A stretch of DNA of 40,283 bases from JAVBLU01 sp031553225. Its GTDB lineage: Bacteria; Bacillota; Clostridia; Christensenellales; UBA1750. A model generated the notes under the pieces. The model did not search any database, was not told the DNA's origin, and saw nothing but the letters and a program-made list of their open reading frames with translations. Shown in pieces: positions 22,003 through 29,600 of the stretch (position 1 is the stretch's first letter; each line of letters opens with the position of its first letter). The stretch is from assembly GCA_031553225.1 (NCBI GenBank), contig JAVBLU010000009.1, positions 1 through 40,283 on the forward strand, in the 5' to 3' direction. The position numbers were made by a program, and so were the translations under genes.

Positions 22003-22911
22003 CTACCCGCCGATGAGCAGCATAAACGCGGGCAGCGTCACCACGCAAAACAGCGTGGATACGGACACGCAGTGCGAGGCAAACGCCCCGTCTCCGCCGT
22101 AGCGCTCGGCGAAGAGCGCCGTGGACGCCGCGCCCGGCAGCGCCGCCATAATGACGGGTATGCCCAGCAAAATGCCCGTGCAGCCAAGCAGACGCAGCAC
22201 AAGGTAGCACAGGCCGGGCATCGCCACCAGCCGCACGATGGACGCCAGCCACACCCCGCGCTGGGTGAGATCGGCCCGGTGCACGTCGGCCAGCCGCGCG
22301 CCCACCAAAAGCAGCGACAGGGGCGTGGTCACCTGCCCCACGCTCTGCAGCATCCGCTGGGGCAGCGCTGGCAGGTGCACCTGCAGGCAAAAGCACAAAA
22401 GGCCGAGGGCGATGGCCAGCACGCCCGGGTTGGCAATGGCGCGCAGCGAGAGCGTGCCCCCGGTAAACTTGCGCATGCCCACCGTCCACAGCACCAGGTT
22501 AAAGCAGCAGATGTAGGCCGAGCAGTACAACAGCCCTTCCTCGCCAAAGGCCGCCTCGGCCATGGGCAGCCCCATAAACGCGGCGTTGGACAGCACGGTC
22601 ATGTGCCACAGGATGGGCCTTTGCCGCTCGTTGGGCCAGGAGCGCCACATGACTTGCGCGATGAGGGCGGCGGCCAGGTGGATGGCCGCGCACACGAGCA
22701 GCACCTCAAAGAAGATGCCCAGCTGCAAAGCGTCGGCCTTCTTTTGAAAGGCCATAAACAGAAGGCAGGGCATGCAAACGCGCAGGGTGAGGCCGGTGAG
22801 CCCGCCCAGCGCCTGATCGTTCAAGATGCGCAGCCTGCGCGCCAACACCCCGGCGGCAAGCACGAAAAACAGCACGAGCACCTGCGTGAGTACGGGCATC
22901 GCCAGCCCCAT
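22003..22911 (-). CDS. AEC-family (auxin efflux carrier type) permease
   Basis: A 302-residue integral membrane protein with about ten hydrophobic helices in two similar halves. The N-terminal half has VLARRLRILND and the family-like stretch NAAFMGLPMAEAAFG (about 110-124). The second half has VTTPLSLLLVGARLAD and a helix pair ending PGAASTALFAERYGGD. Family members export or exchange small organic acids such as malate; the substrate here is unknown. The start is uncertain: GTG 22920, ATG 22917, ATG 22911 and ATG 22899 are in frame, and 22911 gives the best distance from AAAGG. Confidence 0.85.
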   Translation of the reverse strand: MGLAMPVLTQVLVLFFVLAAGVLARRLRILNDQALGGLTGLTLRVCMPCLLFMAFQKKADALQLGIFFEVLLVCAAIHLAAALIAQVMWRSWPNERQRPILWHMTVLSNAAFMGLPMAEAAFGEEGLLYCSAYICCFNLVLWTVGMRKFTGGTLSLRAIANPGVLAIALGLLCFCLQVHLPALPQRMLQSVGQVTTPLSLLLVGARLADVHRADLTQRGVWLASIVRLVAMPGLCYLVLRLLGCTGILLGIPVIMAALPGAASTALFAERYGGDGAFASHCVSVSTLFCVVTLPAFMLLIGG

Positions 22912-22930
22912 TCCCATCACCTTTCTACTG

Positions 22931-22954
22931 CGGCGGGCGAAACCCGCCGTTTTC
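22931..22954 (+). terminator. Weak terminator-like hairpin
   Basis: CGGCGGG pairs with CCCGCCG over five bases and is followed by four T residues on the plus strand. It lies in the 5' region of the minus-strand permease gene, where no plus-strand gene ends, so it may be chance or may block antisense transcription. Confidence 0.3.
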
Positions 22955-23177
22955 GCCCGATGGGTTTGCCGTCCCCCGGCTGCCTCCGGATACCTCGGCC
23001 GCGGCGCCCCTATGGCCGCCCGAGCGCGTGGCTGTTTTGTAGGCCGCGCCGCGCCCGGAACACGGCCATAGGCGCGGAAGGTTTGCCATAGCGGCAGGAG
23101 TTTGCCCCGCGGGCACAGAACCTGTGCAGCGGGCGCGGCGCGCGCCCCTCATTTGACAGCGGAAGGGGTTTTGGCGC

Positions 23178-24011
23178 ATGAAGGCCGAGCTGTTCCTGCA
23201 AAACGGGGCGCTGCTGGGGGAGGGCCCCGCGTGGCACGATGGGGCGCTTTTGTGGGTGGACATCCGCGGCCAGGCGGTGCACCGCACCACGCCGGACGGC
23301 CGCGACGAGCTCTTTCCCGTGGGGCAGATGACGGGCTTTGCGGTGTACCGGTCCGGGGGCGGGCTCATCGTGGGCGGCGCGGACGGCCTGATCGCCTACG
23401 ACATGGCCGCAAAGAGTGGCACGCCCTACCAGGACACGCCCGGCCTTACGCCCAAGCTGCGTTACAACGACGGCAAGTGTGACCCGCTCGGCCGCCTGTA
23501 CTGCGGCACCATGTCGCGCGACGAGTCCGAGCCTTCGGGCACGCTGTACCGCGTGGGCCAGGGAAGCGTCACGCCCGTATACCGGGGCGTTACGGTGTCC
23601 AACGGGCTTGGCTGGTCGCCGGACGGGGCCGTTATGTACTACATCGACTCGTACGCGCACTGCGTGTGGGCCTTCGACTACGACCTGCAGACGGCCGCCA
23701 TGTCGCGTAAGCGCTCCATCTGCCCCGTTCCCGACAGCCTGCCGGACGGCATGTGCGTAGACGCGGAGGGCGGGCTGTGGGTGGCGTGCTGGGGCGGCTG
23801 GCGCGTGGACCATTTCTCGCCGGAGGGGCGCTACATCGACTGCGTGCGCGTGCCCGCGCGCAACACGTCCTCCTGCTGCTTCGGGGGGCCCGGCCTGCGC
23901 ACACTGTACATCACCACCGCGCAGGAGCCGGGCGTTAACGACATGGGCGGCGCGCTGTTCTGCTGCGACGCGGGCGTCGCCGGGCAGCCGGTCAGCCAGT
24001 ACGCCGAGTAG
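23178..24011 (+). CDS. SMP-30/gluconolactonase family lactonase
   Basis: A 277-residue six-bladed beta-propeller enzyme of the SMP-30 family, which opens sugar lactones using a divalent metal. Ligand positions can be matched: Glu15 in GEGPAW, Asn97-Asp98 in YNDGKCDP, Asn142 in VSNGLGWS and Asp190 in LPDGM. There is no signal peptide, so it is cytoplasmic. The ATG at 23178 has GGAAGGGG nine bases upstream. It stands alone and is followed by its own terminator. A sugar dehydrogenase producing the lactone is not adjacent, although two Gfo/Idh genes are in the window. Confidence 0.9.
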   Translation: MKAELFLQNGALLGEGPAWHDGALLWVDIRGQAVHRTTPDGRDELFPVGQMTGFAVYRSGGGLIVGGADGLIAYDMAAKSGTPYQDTPGLTPKLRYNDGKCDPLGRLYCGTMSRDESEPSGTLYRVGQGSVTPVYRGVTVSNGLGWSPDGAVMYYIDSYAHCVWAFDYDLQTAAMSRKRSICPVPDSLPDGMCVDAEGGLWVACWGGWRVDHFSPEGRYIDCVRVPARNTSSCCFGGPGLRTLYITTAQEPGVNDMGGALFCCDAGVAGQPVSQYAE

Positions 24012-24036
24012 CGCGGGGCGGTTCTGGCGCCGTGTG

Positions 24037-24063
24037 GGAACGCCCTGCGGGGCGTTCCTTTTT
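24037..24063 (+). terminator. Intrinsic terminator after the SMP-30 gene
   Basis: GGAACGCCC pairs perfectly with GGGCGTTCC across a four-base loop and is followed by five T residues. It ends the plus-strand gene just before the convergent trpS stop. Confidence 0.88.
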
Positions 24064-24068
24064 GCCCT

Positions 24069-25067
24069 CTACAGCACGAAACCCACCTTTTCAAAGACCG
24101 CGGCCAGTGTGGGCCGGGCGCGGCGGGAGGCCTCCTGCGCGGAGGCGCGCAGGATGCGCAGAAGCTCGCCCTCGTCCTTCATCAGCTCGGCGTAACGCGC
24201 CTGAATGGGCGAAAGCAGCGAAACGACCGCCTCGGCCGTCTCGGCCTTAAGCGCGCCGTATCCCTTGCCGGCGAAGCGCTCCTCCATGGCGTTCATGCCC
24301 TCGCCCGTAACGGCCGAAAGGATGGTCATGAGGTTGGTAACGCCCGGCTTGTCGGGCGAGGCGGCCACCCGCCCGTCGCTGTCGGTAACGGCGCGCTTCA
24401 TCTTTTTGCGGATGGTGTCCGGGCCGTCCAAAATGGCGATGTAGGACGTTTCGTCCTCGTCGGACTTGCTCATTTTGGCCAGCGGGTTTTGCAGGCTCAT
24501 GATGCGCGCGCCCACGGGCGGGATGTACGGCTCGGGCACGGTAAAGGTTGGGCCGTAGGCATTGTTCACCCGGATGGCGATGTCGCGCGCAAGTTCCAGG
24601 TGCTGCTTCTGGTCGTCGCCCACGGGCACCAGCGCCGCCTGGAACAGCAGGATGTCCGCCGCCATGAGCACCGGGTAGGTGAACAGCCCGGCGTTGATGT
24701 TGTCCTCGTTCTTTTGCGACTTTTCCTTAAACTGCGTCATGCGCGAGAGCTCGCCCATGTATGTGTGGCAGGAGAGCGCCCAGCTAAGCTGCGCGTGCTC
24801 GGGCACGTGGCTTTGCAGGTAGATGAGCGACTTGCCCGGGTCGATGCCCGCCGCCATGTAGACGGCCGCCACGGACAGGCTCTTGCGGCGCAGCTCCCTG
24901 GGGTCGTTGCGCACGGTGATGGCGTGCATGTCCACCACGCAGTACAGGCAGTCATAATCGTCCTGCAGCCTCACCCAGTTGCGCATCGCGCCCAGGTAGT
25001 TGCCCAGGGTGAGCGTGCCGGTGGGCTGCATGCCGCTAAAGATGACGGGCCTTGCGCTCTTGTTCAT
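24069..25067 (-). CDS. trpS: Tryptophanyl-tRNA synthetase
   Basis: A 332-residue class I aminoacyl-tRNA synthetase that charges tRNA-Trp. The HIGH-like motif is TGTLTLGNY (16-24), and the KMSKS loop is exact at 198-202. PVGDDQKQHLELARDIA (about 148-164) is the standard tryptophan-site helix. The ATG at 25067 has GAAGGAGG upstream. It is expressed from a T-box leader, so it is induced when tRNA-Trp is uncharged. Confidence 0.97.
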   Translation of the reverse strand: MNKSARPVIFSGMQPTGTLTLGNYLGAMRNWVRLQDDYDCLYCVVDMHAITVRNDPRELRRKSLSVAAVYMAAGIDPGKSLIYLQSHVPEHAQLSWALSCHTYMGELSRMTQFKEKSQKNEDNINAGLFTYPVLMAADILLFQAALVPVGDDQKQHLELARDIAIRVNNAYGPTFTVPEPYIPPVGARIMSLQNPLAKMSKSDEDETSYIAILDGPDTIRKKMKRAVTDSDGRVAASPDKPGVTNLMTILSAVTGEGMNAMEERFAGKGYGALKAETAEAVVSLLSPIQARYAELMKDEGELLRILRASAQEASRRARPTLAAVFEKVGFVL

Positions 25068-25112
25068 CCCTCGTGCCTCCTTCGGTCATATTTGGCCTTT
25101 GGGCCTGGCGTA

Positions 25113-25321
25113 CGCAAAAAAAGCCCCTGCCCGTCATTGGGACAGGAGGCCTGCGGTGCCACCCAATTTGGCGGCGCGATGCGCCGCCCACTTTATCGCC
25201 TTAACGCGGCGCCACGGCGCAATGCGCCCATCCGCGGTCCCATTTCCGCGCCATCCGGGCTTTCACTCTCCCCGGTCGCTTAAGGGCGGCGCGTACTTCA
25301 TCCGCTTCATCGGTTTTTCTA
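25113..25321 (-). promoter_or_regulatory. T-box riboswitch of trpS
   Basis: The leader RNA carries the T-box core TTGGGTGGCACCGC (about 25152-25167 region) followed by a stem (GCCTCCTGTCCC / GGGCAGGGGC, two bulged bases) and seven T residues (25116-25122). A long Stem I precedes it, with GGGGAGAGTG and a 3' internal segment GGAAATGGGACC that holds a TGG tryptophan codon at the expected specifier place. Uncharged tRNA-Trp would bind the codon and the T-box bulge and prevent termination. Confidence 0.92.
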
Positions 25322-25351
25322 GTTATAGCATAGCGGCCGGGCGCGTGTCAA
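25322..25351 (-). promoter_or_regulatory. Promoter of trpS
   Basis: A perfect TTGACA (25346-25351) and TATAAC (25322-25327) with an 18-base spacer on the minus strand lead straight into the T-box leader. It is back to back with the secA promoter, only eight bases apart. Confidence 0.8.
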
Positions 25352-25359
25352 GGCCGCGC

Positions 25360-25388
25360 TTGCGGCAAAGTGCTTTCAGTGGTAAAAT
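25360..25388 (+). promoter_or_regulatory. Promoter of secA
   Basis: TTGCGG (25360-25365) and TAAAAT (25383-25388) are 17 bases apart on the plus strand. The transcript would begin near 25395, which excludes the in-frame ATG at 25392 as the secA start. Confidence 0.65.
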
Positions 25389-25424
25389 CATATGATCAAC
25401 GTCAGAAAGTCGAGGCTTGTGCCT

Positions 25425-28121
25425 ATGTTTCATTTGATCAAACAGTGGCTGGGCGGCAGCAACGAAGCCGAGGTGAAACGCCTATCCAAAATAGTGGCGC
25501 AGGTGGAGGCGCGCGCGGGTGAGATGAAAGCCCTCTCGCACACGGCCCTGCAGCGCAAAACCGCGGAGTTTCGCGAGCGCTTCGCCGCCGGGGAGACGCT
25601 GGATCTGCTGCTGCCCGAGGCGTTTGCGGTGGTCAGCGAGGCCGCGCAGCGCACCATCGGGCAAACGCCCTTCCCCGAGCAGATGATGGGCGGCATCGTG
25701 CTGCACCAGGGCCGCATCGCCGAGATGAAAACCGGCGAGGGCAAAACGCTGACCGCCACCCTGGCCGCCTACCTCAACGCCATCGCGGGCCTTGGCGTGC
25801 ACATCGTTACGGTGAACGACTACCTGGCGCGCTTTCAGGGCGAGTGGATGGGCCAGATCTACCGCTACCTTGGCATGTCGGTCGGGCTGATCCTGCACGA
25901 CATGGAGAACGACGTCCGCCGCGCCTCCTACGCCGCAGATATCACCTACGGCACGAACAACGAGTTCGGCTTCGATTACCTGCGCGACAACATGGTCGTC
26001 CACAAGGACGACATGGTGCAGCGGGGCCACGTGTTCGCCGTGGTGGACGAGGTGGACTCCATCCTTATCGACGAGGCGCGCACCCCGCTCATCATCTCCG
26101 GCCAGGGGGAAAAATCCACCGAGATGTACGTGAGCGTGGACCGGTTTGTGGCCCGCCTGCGCGAAGGCGCGGATTTTGAGAAGGACGAGAAGCTCAAGGC
26201 CCTGAACCTGACGGAGGAGGGCGTCGCCAAGGCCGAGCGCCACTTTGGCGTGGCCAACCTGGGCGACATTGAGAACACCGAGCTCAACCACCACATTCAC
26301 CAGGCGCTCAAGGCCCGCTTCATCATGAAGCTGGACGTGGACTACGTGGTGAAGGACGGCGAGGTCGTCATCGTGGACGAGTTCACCGGGCGGCTGATGA
26401 CCGGCCGGCGGTACTCGGAGGGGCTCCATCAGGCCATTGAGGCCAAGGAAAACGTTACGGTGGCGCGCGAGAGCAAAACGCTGGCCACCATCACATTTCA
26501 AAACTACTTCCGCATGTATAAGAAACTCTCGGGCATGACCGGCACGGCCAAAACCGAGGAGGAGGAGTTCCGCGGCATCTACAGCCTGGACGTGGTGCAG
26601 ATTCCCACGCACAAGCCCATGATCCGCAAGGACATGGACGACCGCATCTACCAGACGGAAGGGGCCAAGTACCGCGCGGTGGTGGAGGAGATCATCGCCT
26701 GCAACAAGCGCGGCCAGCCCGTGCTGGTGGGCACGGTAAGCGTGGAGAAGAACGAGGCGCTCTCGCGCATGCTGGAGCTGCGCGGCGTGCCGCACGTGCT
26801 GCTCAACGCCAAACACCACGAGCGCGAGGCTGAGATTGTGGCGCAGGCCGGCAAACTGGGCGCGGTAACCATCGCCACGAACATGGCCGGCCGCGGCACG
26901 GACATTCTGCTGGGCGGCAACCCCGAGTTTATGGCGCGGCAGGCTATGCGCCAGGCGGGCTACGAGGAGCACGTCATCGAGGAATCCCTGGGGCATGCCG
27001 AGGACGCCCCCCAGGAGGTGCTGGAGGCGCGCGTGCTCATTCGTGAAAAGCTGGCGGAGTTCCGCAAGGAGACCGACGCCGAGCACGAGCGCGTCGTGGC
27101 GGTGGGCGGCCTGGCCATCATCGGCACGGAGCGCCACGAAAGCCGCCGCATCGACAACCAGCTGCGCGGCCGCTCGGGTCGCCAGGGCGATCCGGGCACC
27201 TCGCGCTTCTACATCGCCCTGGACGACGACCTGATGCGCCGCTTCGGCGGCGACCGCATCGCGCCCATGATCTCCAAGCTGGGGCTCTCCGAGGACGAGG
27301 CGATCGAGTACGGCCTTTTGTCCAAGCAGATCGAGTCCGCCCAGAAGCGCGTGGAGGGCAACAACTTCGACCGCCGCAAACACGTGCTGCAGTACGACGA
27401 CGTGATGAACAAGCAGCGCGAGATCATCTACGGCCAGCGCCGCCAGGTGCTGGAGGGCCAGGACATGAAGAAGGTGGTCCTGGACATGATGGCGCAGCTC
27501 ATCAAGGAACGCGTGGACGCCTACCTGGGCAAGGGCGCCGAGGAGGACGAGTGGGACGTGGCGGGCCTGGACCAGGAGCTCGCGCGGCTGTGCCTTGCCC
27601 CGGGCGACGTGGCCGCCCTTGGCCCCGGCAAGGACCGCGAGGAGCTGACGGCCGCGCTCGTCGAGCGGGCCCGCGCCATCTACGCCGGGCGGGAGATGTC
27701 CGCCAAAAAGGCCGGCGTGGACATGCGCGACGTGGAACGCGACATCATGCTGCGCATCGTGGACCTGCACTGGATGGACCACATCGACGCGATGGATCAG
27801 CTGCGCGAGGGCATCGGGCTGCGCGCCTACGGCCAGAAAGACCCGATTGTCGCCTTCAAGTTTGAAGGCTTTGAGATGTTCGAGGCCATGGTCGCCTCCA
27901 TCCGCGAGGAGGCCATCCGCACGCTCTTCCACATCGCCTTCGAGCAGCGCATCGAGCGCCGGCAGGTGGCCATACCGCAAACCGCCACCCATGGCGGCGA
28001 GGAGGAGCAAAGCGCCAAGCCCGCGGCGGCCAGGCCTGCCCACGCGGGCCAAAGCGTCGGCCGCAACGACCCCTGCCCGTGCGGCTCGGGCAAAAAGTAC
28101 AAGCACTGCCACGGCAAATAG
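25425..28121 (+). CDS. secA: Preprotein translocase ATPase SecA
   Basis: An 898-residue motor that drives proteins through SecYEG. Walker A is MKTGEGKTL (101-109) and Walker B is VVDEVDSILIDEA (206-218). The second motor domain has NMAGRGTDILLGG and LRGRSGRQGDPG. The C-terminus ends in the zinc and SecB/ribosome-binding tail with CPCGSGKKYKHCHG. The start MFHLIKQWLGG at 25425 follows GAGG by nine bases and lies inside the predicted transcript; the ATG at 25392 does not. prfB, which often follows secA in Bacillota, is not here; a nitroreductase gene and yajC come next. Confidence 0.97.
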   Translation: MFHLIKQWLGGSNEAEVKRLSKIVAQVEARAGEMKALSHTALQRKTAEFRERFAAGETLDLLLPEAFAVVSEAAQRTIGQTPFPEQMMGGIVLHQGRIAEMKTGEGKTLTATLAAYLNAIAGLGVHIVTVNDYLARFQGEWMGQIYRYLGMSVGLILHDMENDVRRASYAADITYGTNNEFGFDYLRDNMVVHKDDMVQRGHVFAVVDEVDSILIDEARTPLIISGQGEKSTEMYVSVDRFVARLREGADFEKDEKLKALNLTEEGVAKAERHFGVANLGDIENTELNHHIHQALKARFIMKLDVDYVVKDGEVVIVDEFTGRLMTGRRYSEGLHQAIEAKENVTVARESKTLATITFQNYFRMYKKLSGMTGTAKTEEEEFRGIYSLDVVQIPTHKPMIRKDMDDRIYQTEGAKYRAVVEEIIACNKRGQPVLVGTVSVEKNEALSRMLELRGVPHVLLNAKHHEREAEIVAQAGKLGAVTIATNMAGRGTDILLGGNPEFMARQAMRQAGYEEHVIEESLGHAEDAPQEVLEARVLIREKLAEFRKETDAEHERVVAVGGLAIIGTERHESRRIDNQLRGRSGRQGDPGTSRFYIALDDDLMRRFGGDRIAPMISKLGLSEDEAIEYGLLSKQIESAQKRVEGNNFDRRKHVLQYDDVMNKQREIIYGQRRQVLEGQDMKKVVLDMMAQLIKERVDAYLGKGAEEDEWDVAGLDQELARLCLAPGDVAALGPGKDREELTAALVERARAIYAGREMSAKKAGVDMRDVERDIMLRIVDLHWMDHIDAMDQLREGIGLRAYGQKDPIVAFKFEGFEMFEAMVASIREEAIRTLFHIAFEQRIERRQVAIPQTATHGGEEEQSAKPAAARPAHAGQSVGRNDPCPCGSGKKYKHCHGK

Positions 28122-28123
28122 AC

Positions 28124-28147
28124 AGCCCGCGCGGGCGCACGGGCTTT
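28124..28147 (+). terminator. Weak hairpin after secA
   Basis: AGCCCG and CGGGCT enclose a GC-rich ten-base loop and are followed by only a few T residues. It may partly end secA transcription before the nitroreductase gene. Confidence 0.35.
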
Positions 28148-28267
28148 GGCGGGGAACAGACGGCGCAGGAAGCGGCGAGCGGAGGGACCGGCCCGTACGC
28201 TTCGCATCCTGCGCAGAAACACGCGGGCGACGCCGCACAGCGGCCGCCGCGAAAAGGGGGATCAGCC

Positions 28268-28843
28268 GTGGACCCGTTTGAACAGCACGTATTTGAAGCG
28301 ATCTACAAAAGGCGCAGCGTGCGCAAGTTTCAGCGCAGGCCCGTGGAGCAGGAAAAGGTGGACAAGCTGCTGCGGGCCGCCATGGCCGCGCCCTCGGCCT
28401 GTAACCTGCAGCCGTGGGAGTTTATCGTGGTGCGCGGCAAGGAGCAGATGGACGCCCTGCAAAGCGCCGTGGAACAGGGCGCTTCCAACCCGTCTATGGC
28501 CGTCATCGCCTGCGGCAACACGAAAAACATCCCCTGGGGCGACGCGACTTTTACCATCGACGTGGCCGCCGCCGTGGAAAACCTGATGATCGCCGCCGTG
28601 CCGCTGGGGCTTGGCACGCTGTGGATCGGCTCCCACGACCGCCAGGCCATCCGCGCCGCCTTTCACATCCCGCCGGACATCCATGTGATGAGCGTGGTCT
28701 ACGTGGGCTATCCGGATGAGGATCTGCCTTCCGGCACGCGCTACAACGCGGAGGCCGTCTTTCAAGACGCGTACGATCCGGACCGCCCCCGCGCGCTGCG
28801 CACGCTGGACATGCTGGGCGACCGCTCGGTGCAAAAGCCCTAG
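28268..28843 (+). CDS. Nitroreductase family FMN protein
   Basis: A 191-residue flavoprotein. The N-terminal YKRRSVRKFQRRPV (about 13-26), then MAAPSACNLQPWEFIVV (about 39-55) and the later PLGLGTLWIG (about 114-123) are the FMN-binding signatures of the family. Such proteins reduce nitro compounds, quinones or flavins with NAD(P)H; the natural substrate is unknown. A GTG at 28268 was chosen because AGGGGG lies seven bases upstream and the conserved domain begins at once. It lies between secA and yajC, with a new promoter before yajC, so a link to secretion is not implied. Confidence 0.88.
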   Translation: MDPFEQHVFEAIYKRRSVRKFQRRPVEQEKVDKLLRAAMAAPSACNLQPWEFIVVRGKEQMDALQSAVEQGASNPSMAVIACGNTKNIPWGDATFTIDVAAAVENLMIAAVPLGLGTLWIGSHDRQAIRAAFHIPPDIHVMSVVYVGYPDEDLPSGTRYNAEAVFQDAYDPDRPRALRTLDMLGDRSVQKP

Positions 28844-28859
28844 CGCCGCGGATTACCGC

Positions 28860-28888
28860 TTGCGCGTTGAGCGGGGCTTTAGTATAAT
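28860..28888 (+). promoter_or_regulatory. Promoter of yajC
   Basis: TTGCGC (28860-28865) and a perfect TATAAT (28883-28888) are spaced by 17 bases, starting 17 bases after the nitroreductase stop. Confidence 0.75.
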
Positions 28889-28921
28889 AACATGCACGAA
28901 TGAAATCGGAGGTGTCCTCAG

Positions 28922-29230
28922 TTGCCTGAAAATGTCGCTTCCATGCTAACACCGCTTCTGTCCATGGGCGCAATCGTGGTGGTGTTCTGGTTTTTACTCA
29001 TCCGGCCGCAGCAAAAAAAGGACAAGGCCGTTAAGAAGATGCGCGCCGAGCTGAAGGTGGGCGACCGCGTGTGCACCATTGGCGGGCTGTACGGCACGGT
29101 GCAGAACATCAAGGACGACGTGATCACCATCGGCATCGGCCCCGGCAAAGACAAGCAGCAGGTCGTCATCGCGCGCTGGGCGATCGGCTCCACGGAAGGA
29201 ACCGACGCGGTGGACGATTCGCTGAACTAA
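28922..29230 (+). CDS. yajC: Preprotein translocase subunit YajC
   Basis: A 102-residue single-span membrane protein that associates with SecDF. The helix is about residues 9-27 and is followed by the hallmark RPQQKKDK, then a small cytoplasmic beta domain with VGDRVCTIGGLYGTV. The start is a TTG at 28922 with GGAGGT eight bases upstream; no ATG fits. secDF is not in the window. Confidence 0.93.
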   Translation: MPENVASMLTPLLSMGAIVVVFWFLLIRPQQKKDKAVKKMRAELKVGDRVCTIGGLYGTVQNIKDDVITIGIGPGKDKQQVVIARWAIGSTEGTDAVDDSLN

Positions 29231-29600
29231 GCGTTTGTAGCGCTCAGCGGAGGTTTACGGCCGCGACGCGAAGGGGAGCGCCTACCATGTCCGGTGGGCG
29301 GGGGCGGGCTATGTCCGCCCTTGTATCCCGGTGCGCCGCGGTTTTTGCATAGCCAAAAACGCCGTGCCGGGCGGCGTCTTGGGCCGTTCACGCCCGTTGC
29401 TGCCCGGCCCTTTGCGGAACAATGCCGCCGCCTGCGGCCGCGCAGGCCGCTTGGGCGCGCGCGGTTTGCCGTCGCCCATGCGCAACTTGCCAAACGGGTT
29501 TGTGCGGGAACCCCTGCGGCGGCCATGGCGCGCGGGCGGCGGGCGCGGCGCGGGAGCGGCGAGCCGTACCTGGCGTGTGATGATGGGAAGGGGCGCGGGG
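29231..29600. other. 370-base region between yajC and the helicase gene
   Basis: I see no convincing gene here. A 21-codon frame at 29287-29352 (start MSGGRGRAMSALV) has AGGGGAG at good spacing, but its composition is ordinary for this DNA. An inverted repeat GGGCGG / CCGCCC lies near 29303-29321. The helicase frame is open back to 29331 but without family similarity, so those codons are treated as non-coding. Confidence 0.5.

Noticed and set aside
25392..25424. Earlier ATG for secA
   Set aside because: It is four bases after the -10 box and lies upstream of the predicted transcription start near 25395. The residues it would add are not part of SecA.
25482..28238. 918-codon minus-strand open frame
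   Set aside because: It is antisense to secA, which has every expected motif. Its translation is rich in His, Leu, Val and Arg without motifs, typical of a shadow frame in GC-rich DNA.
29287..29352. 21-codon frame with a good ribosome binding site
   Set aside because: It is too short and has no distinctive composition. It cannot be told from chance in this DNA without conservation data.
29331..29600. N-terminal extension of the helicase
   Set aside because: The 90 extra residues are Arg/Gly/Pro-rich without pattern, and a good ribosome binding site precedes the ATG at 29601.
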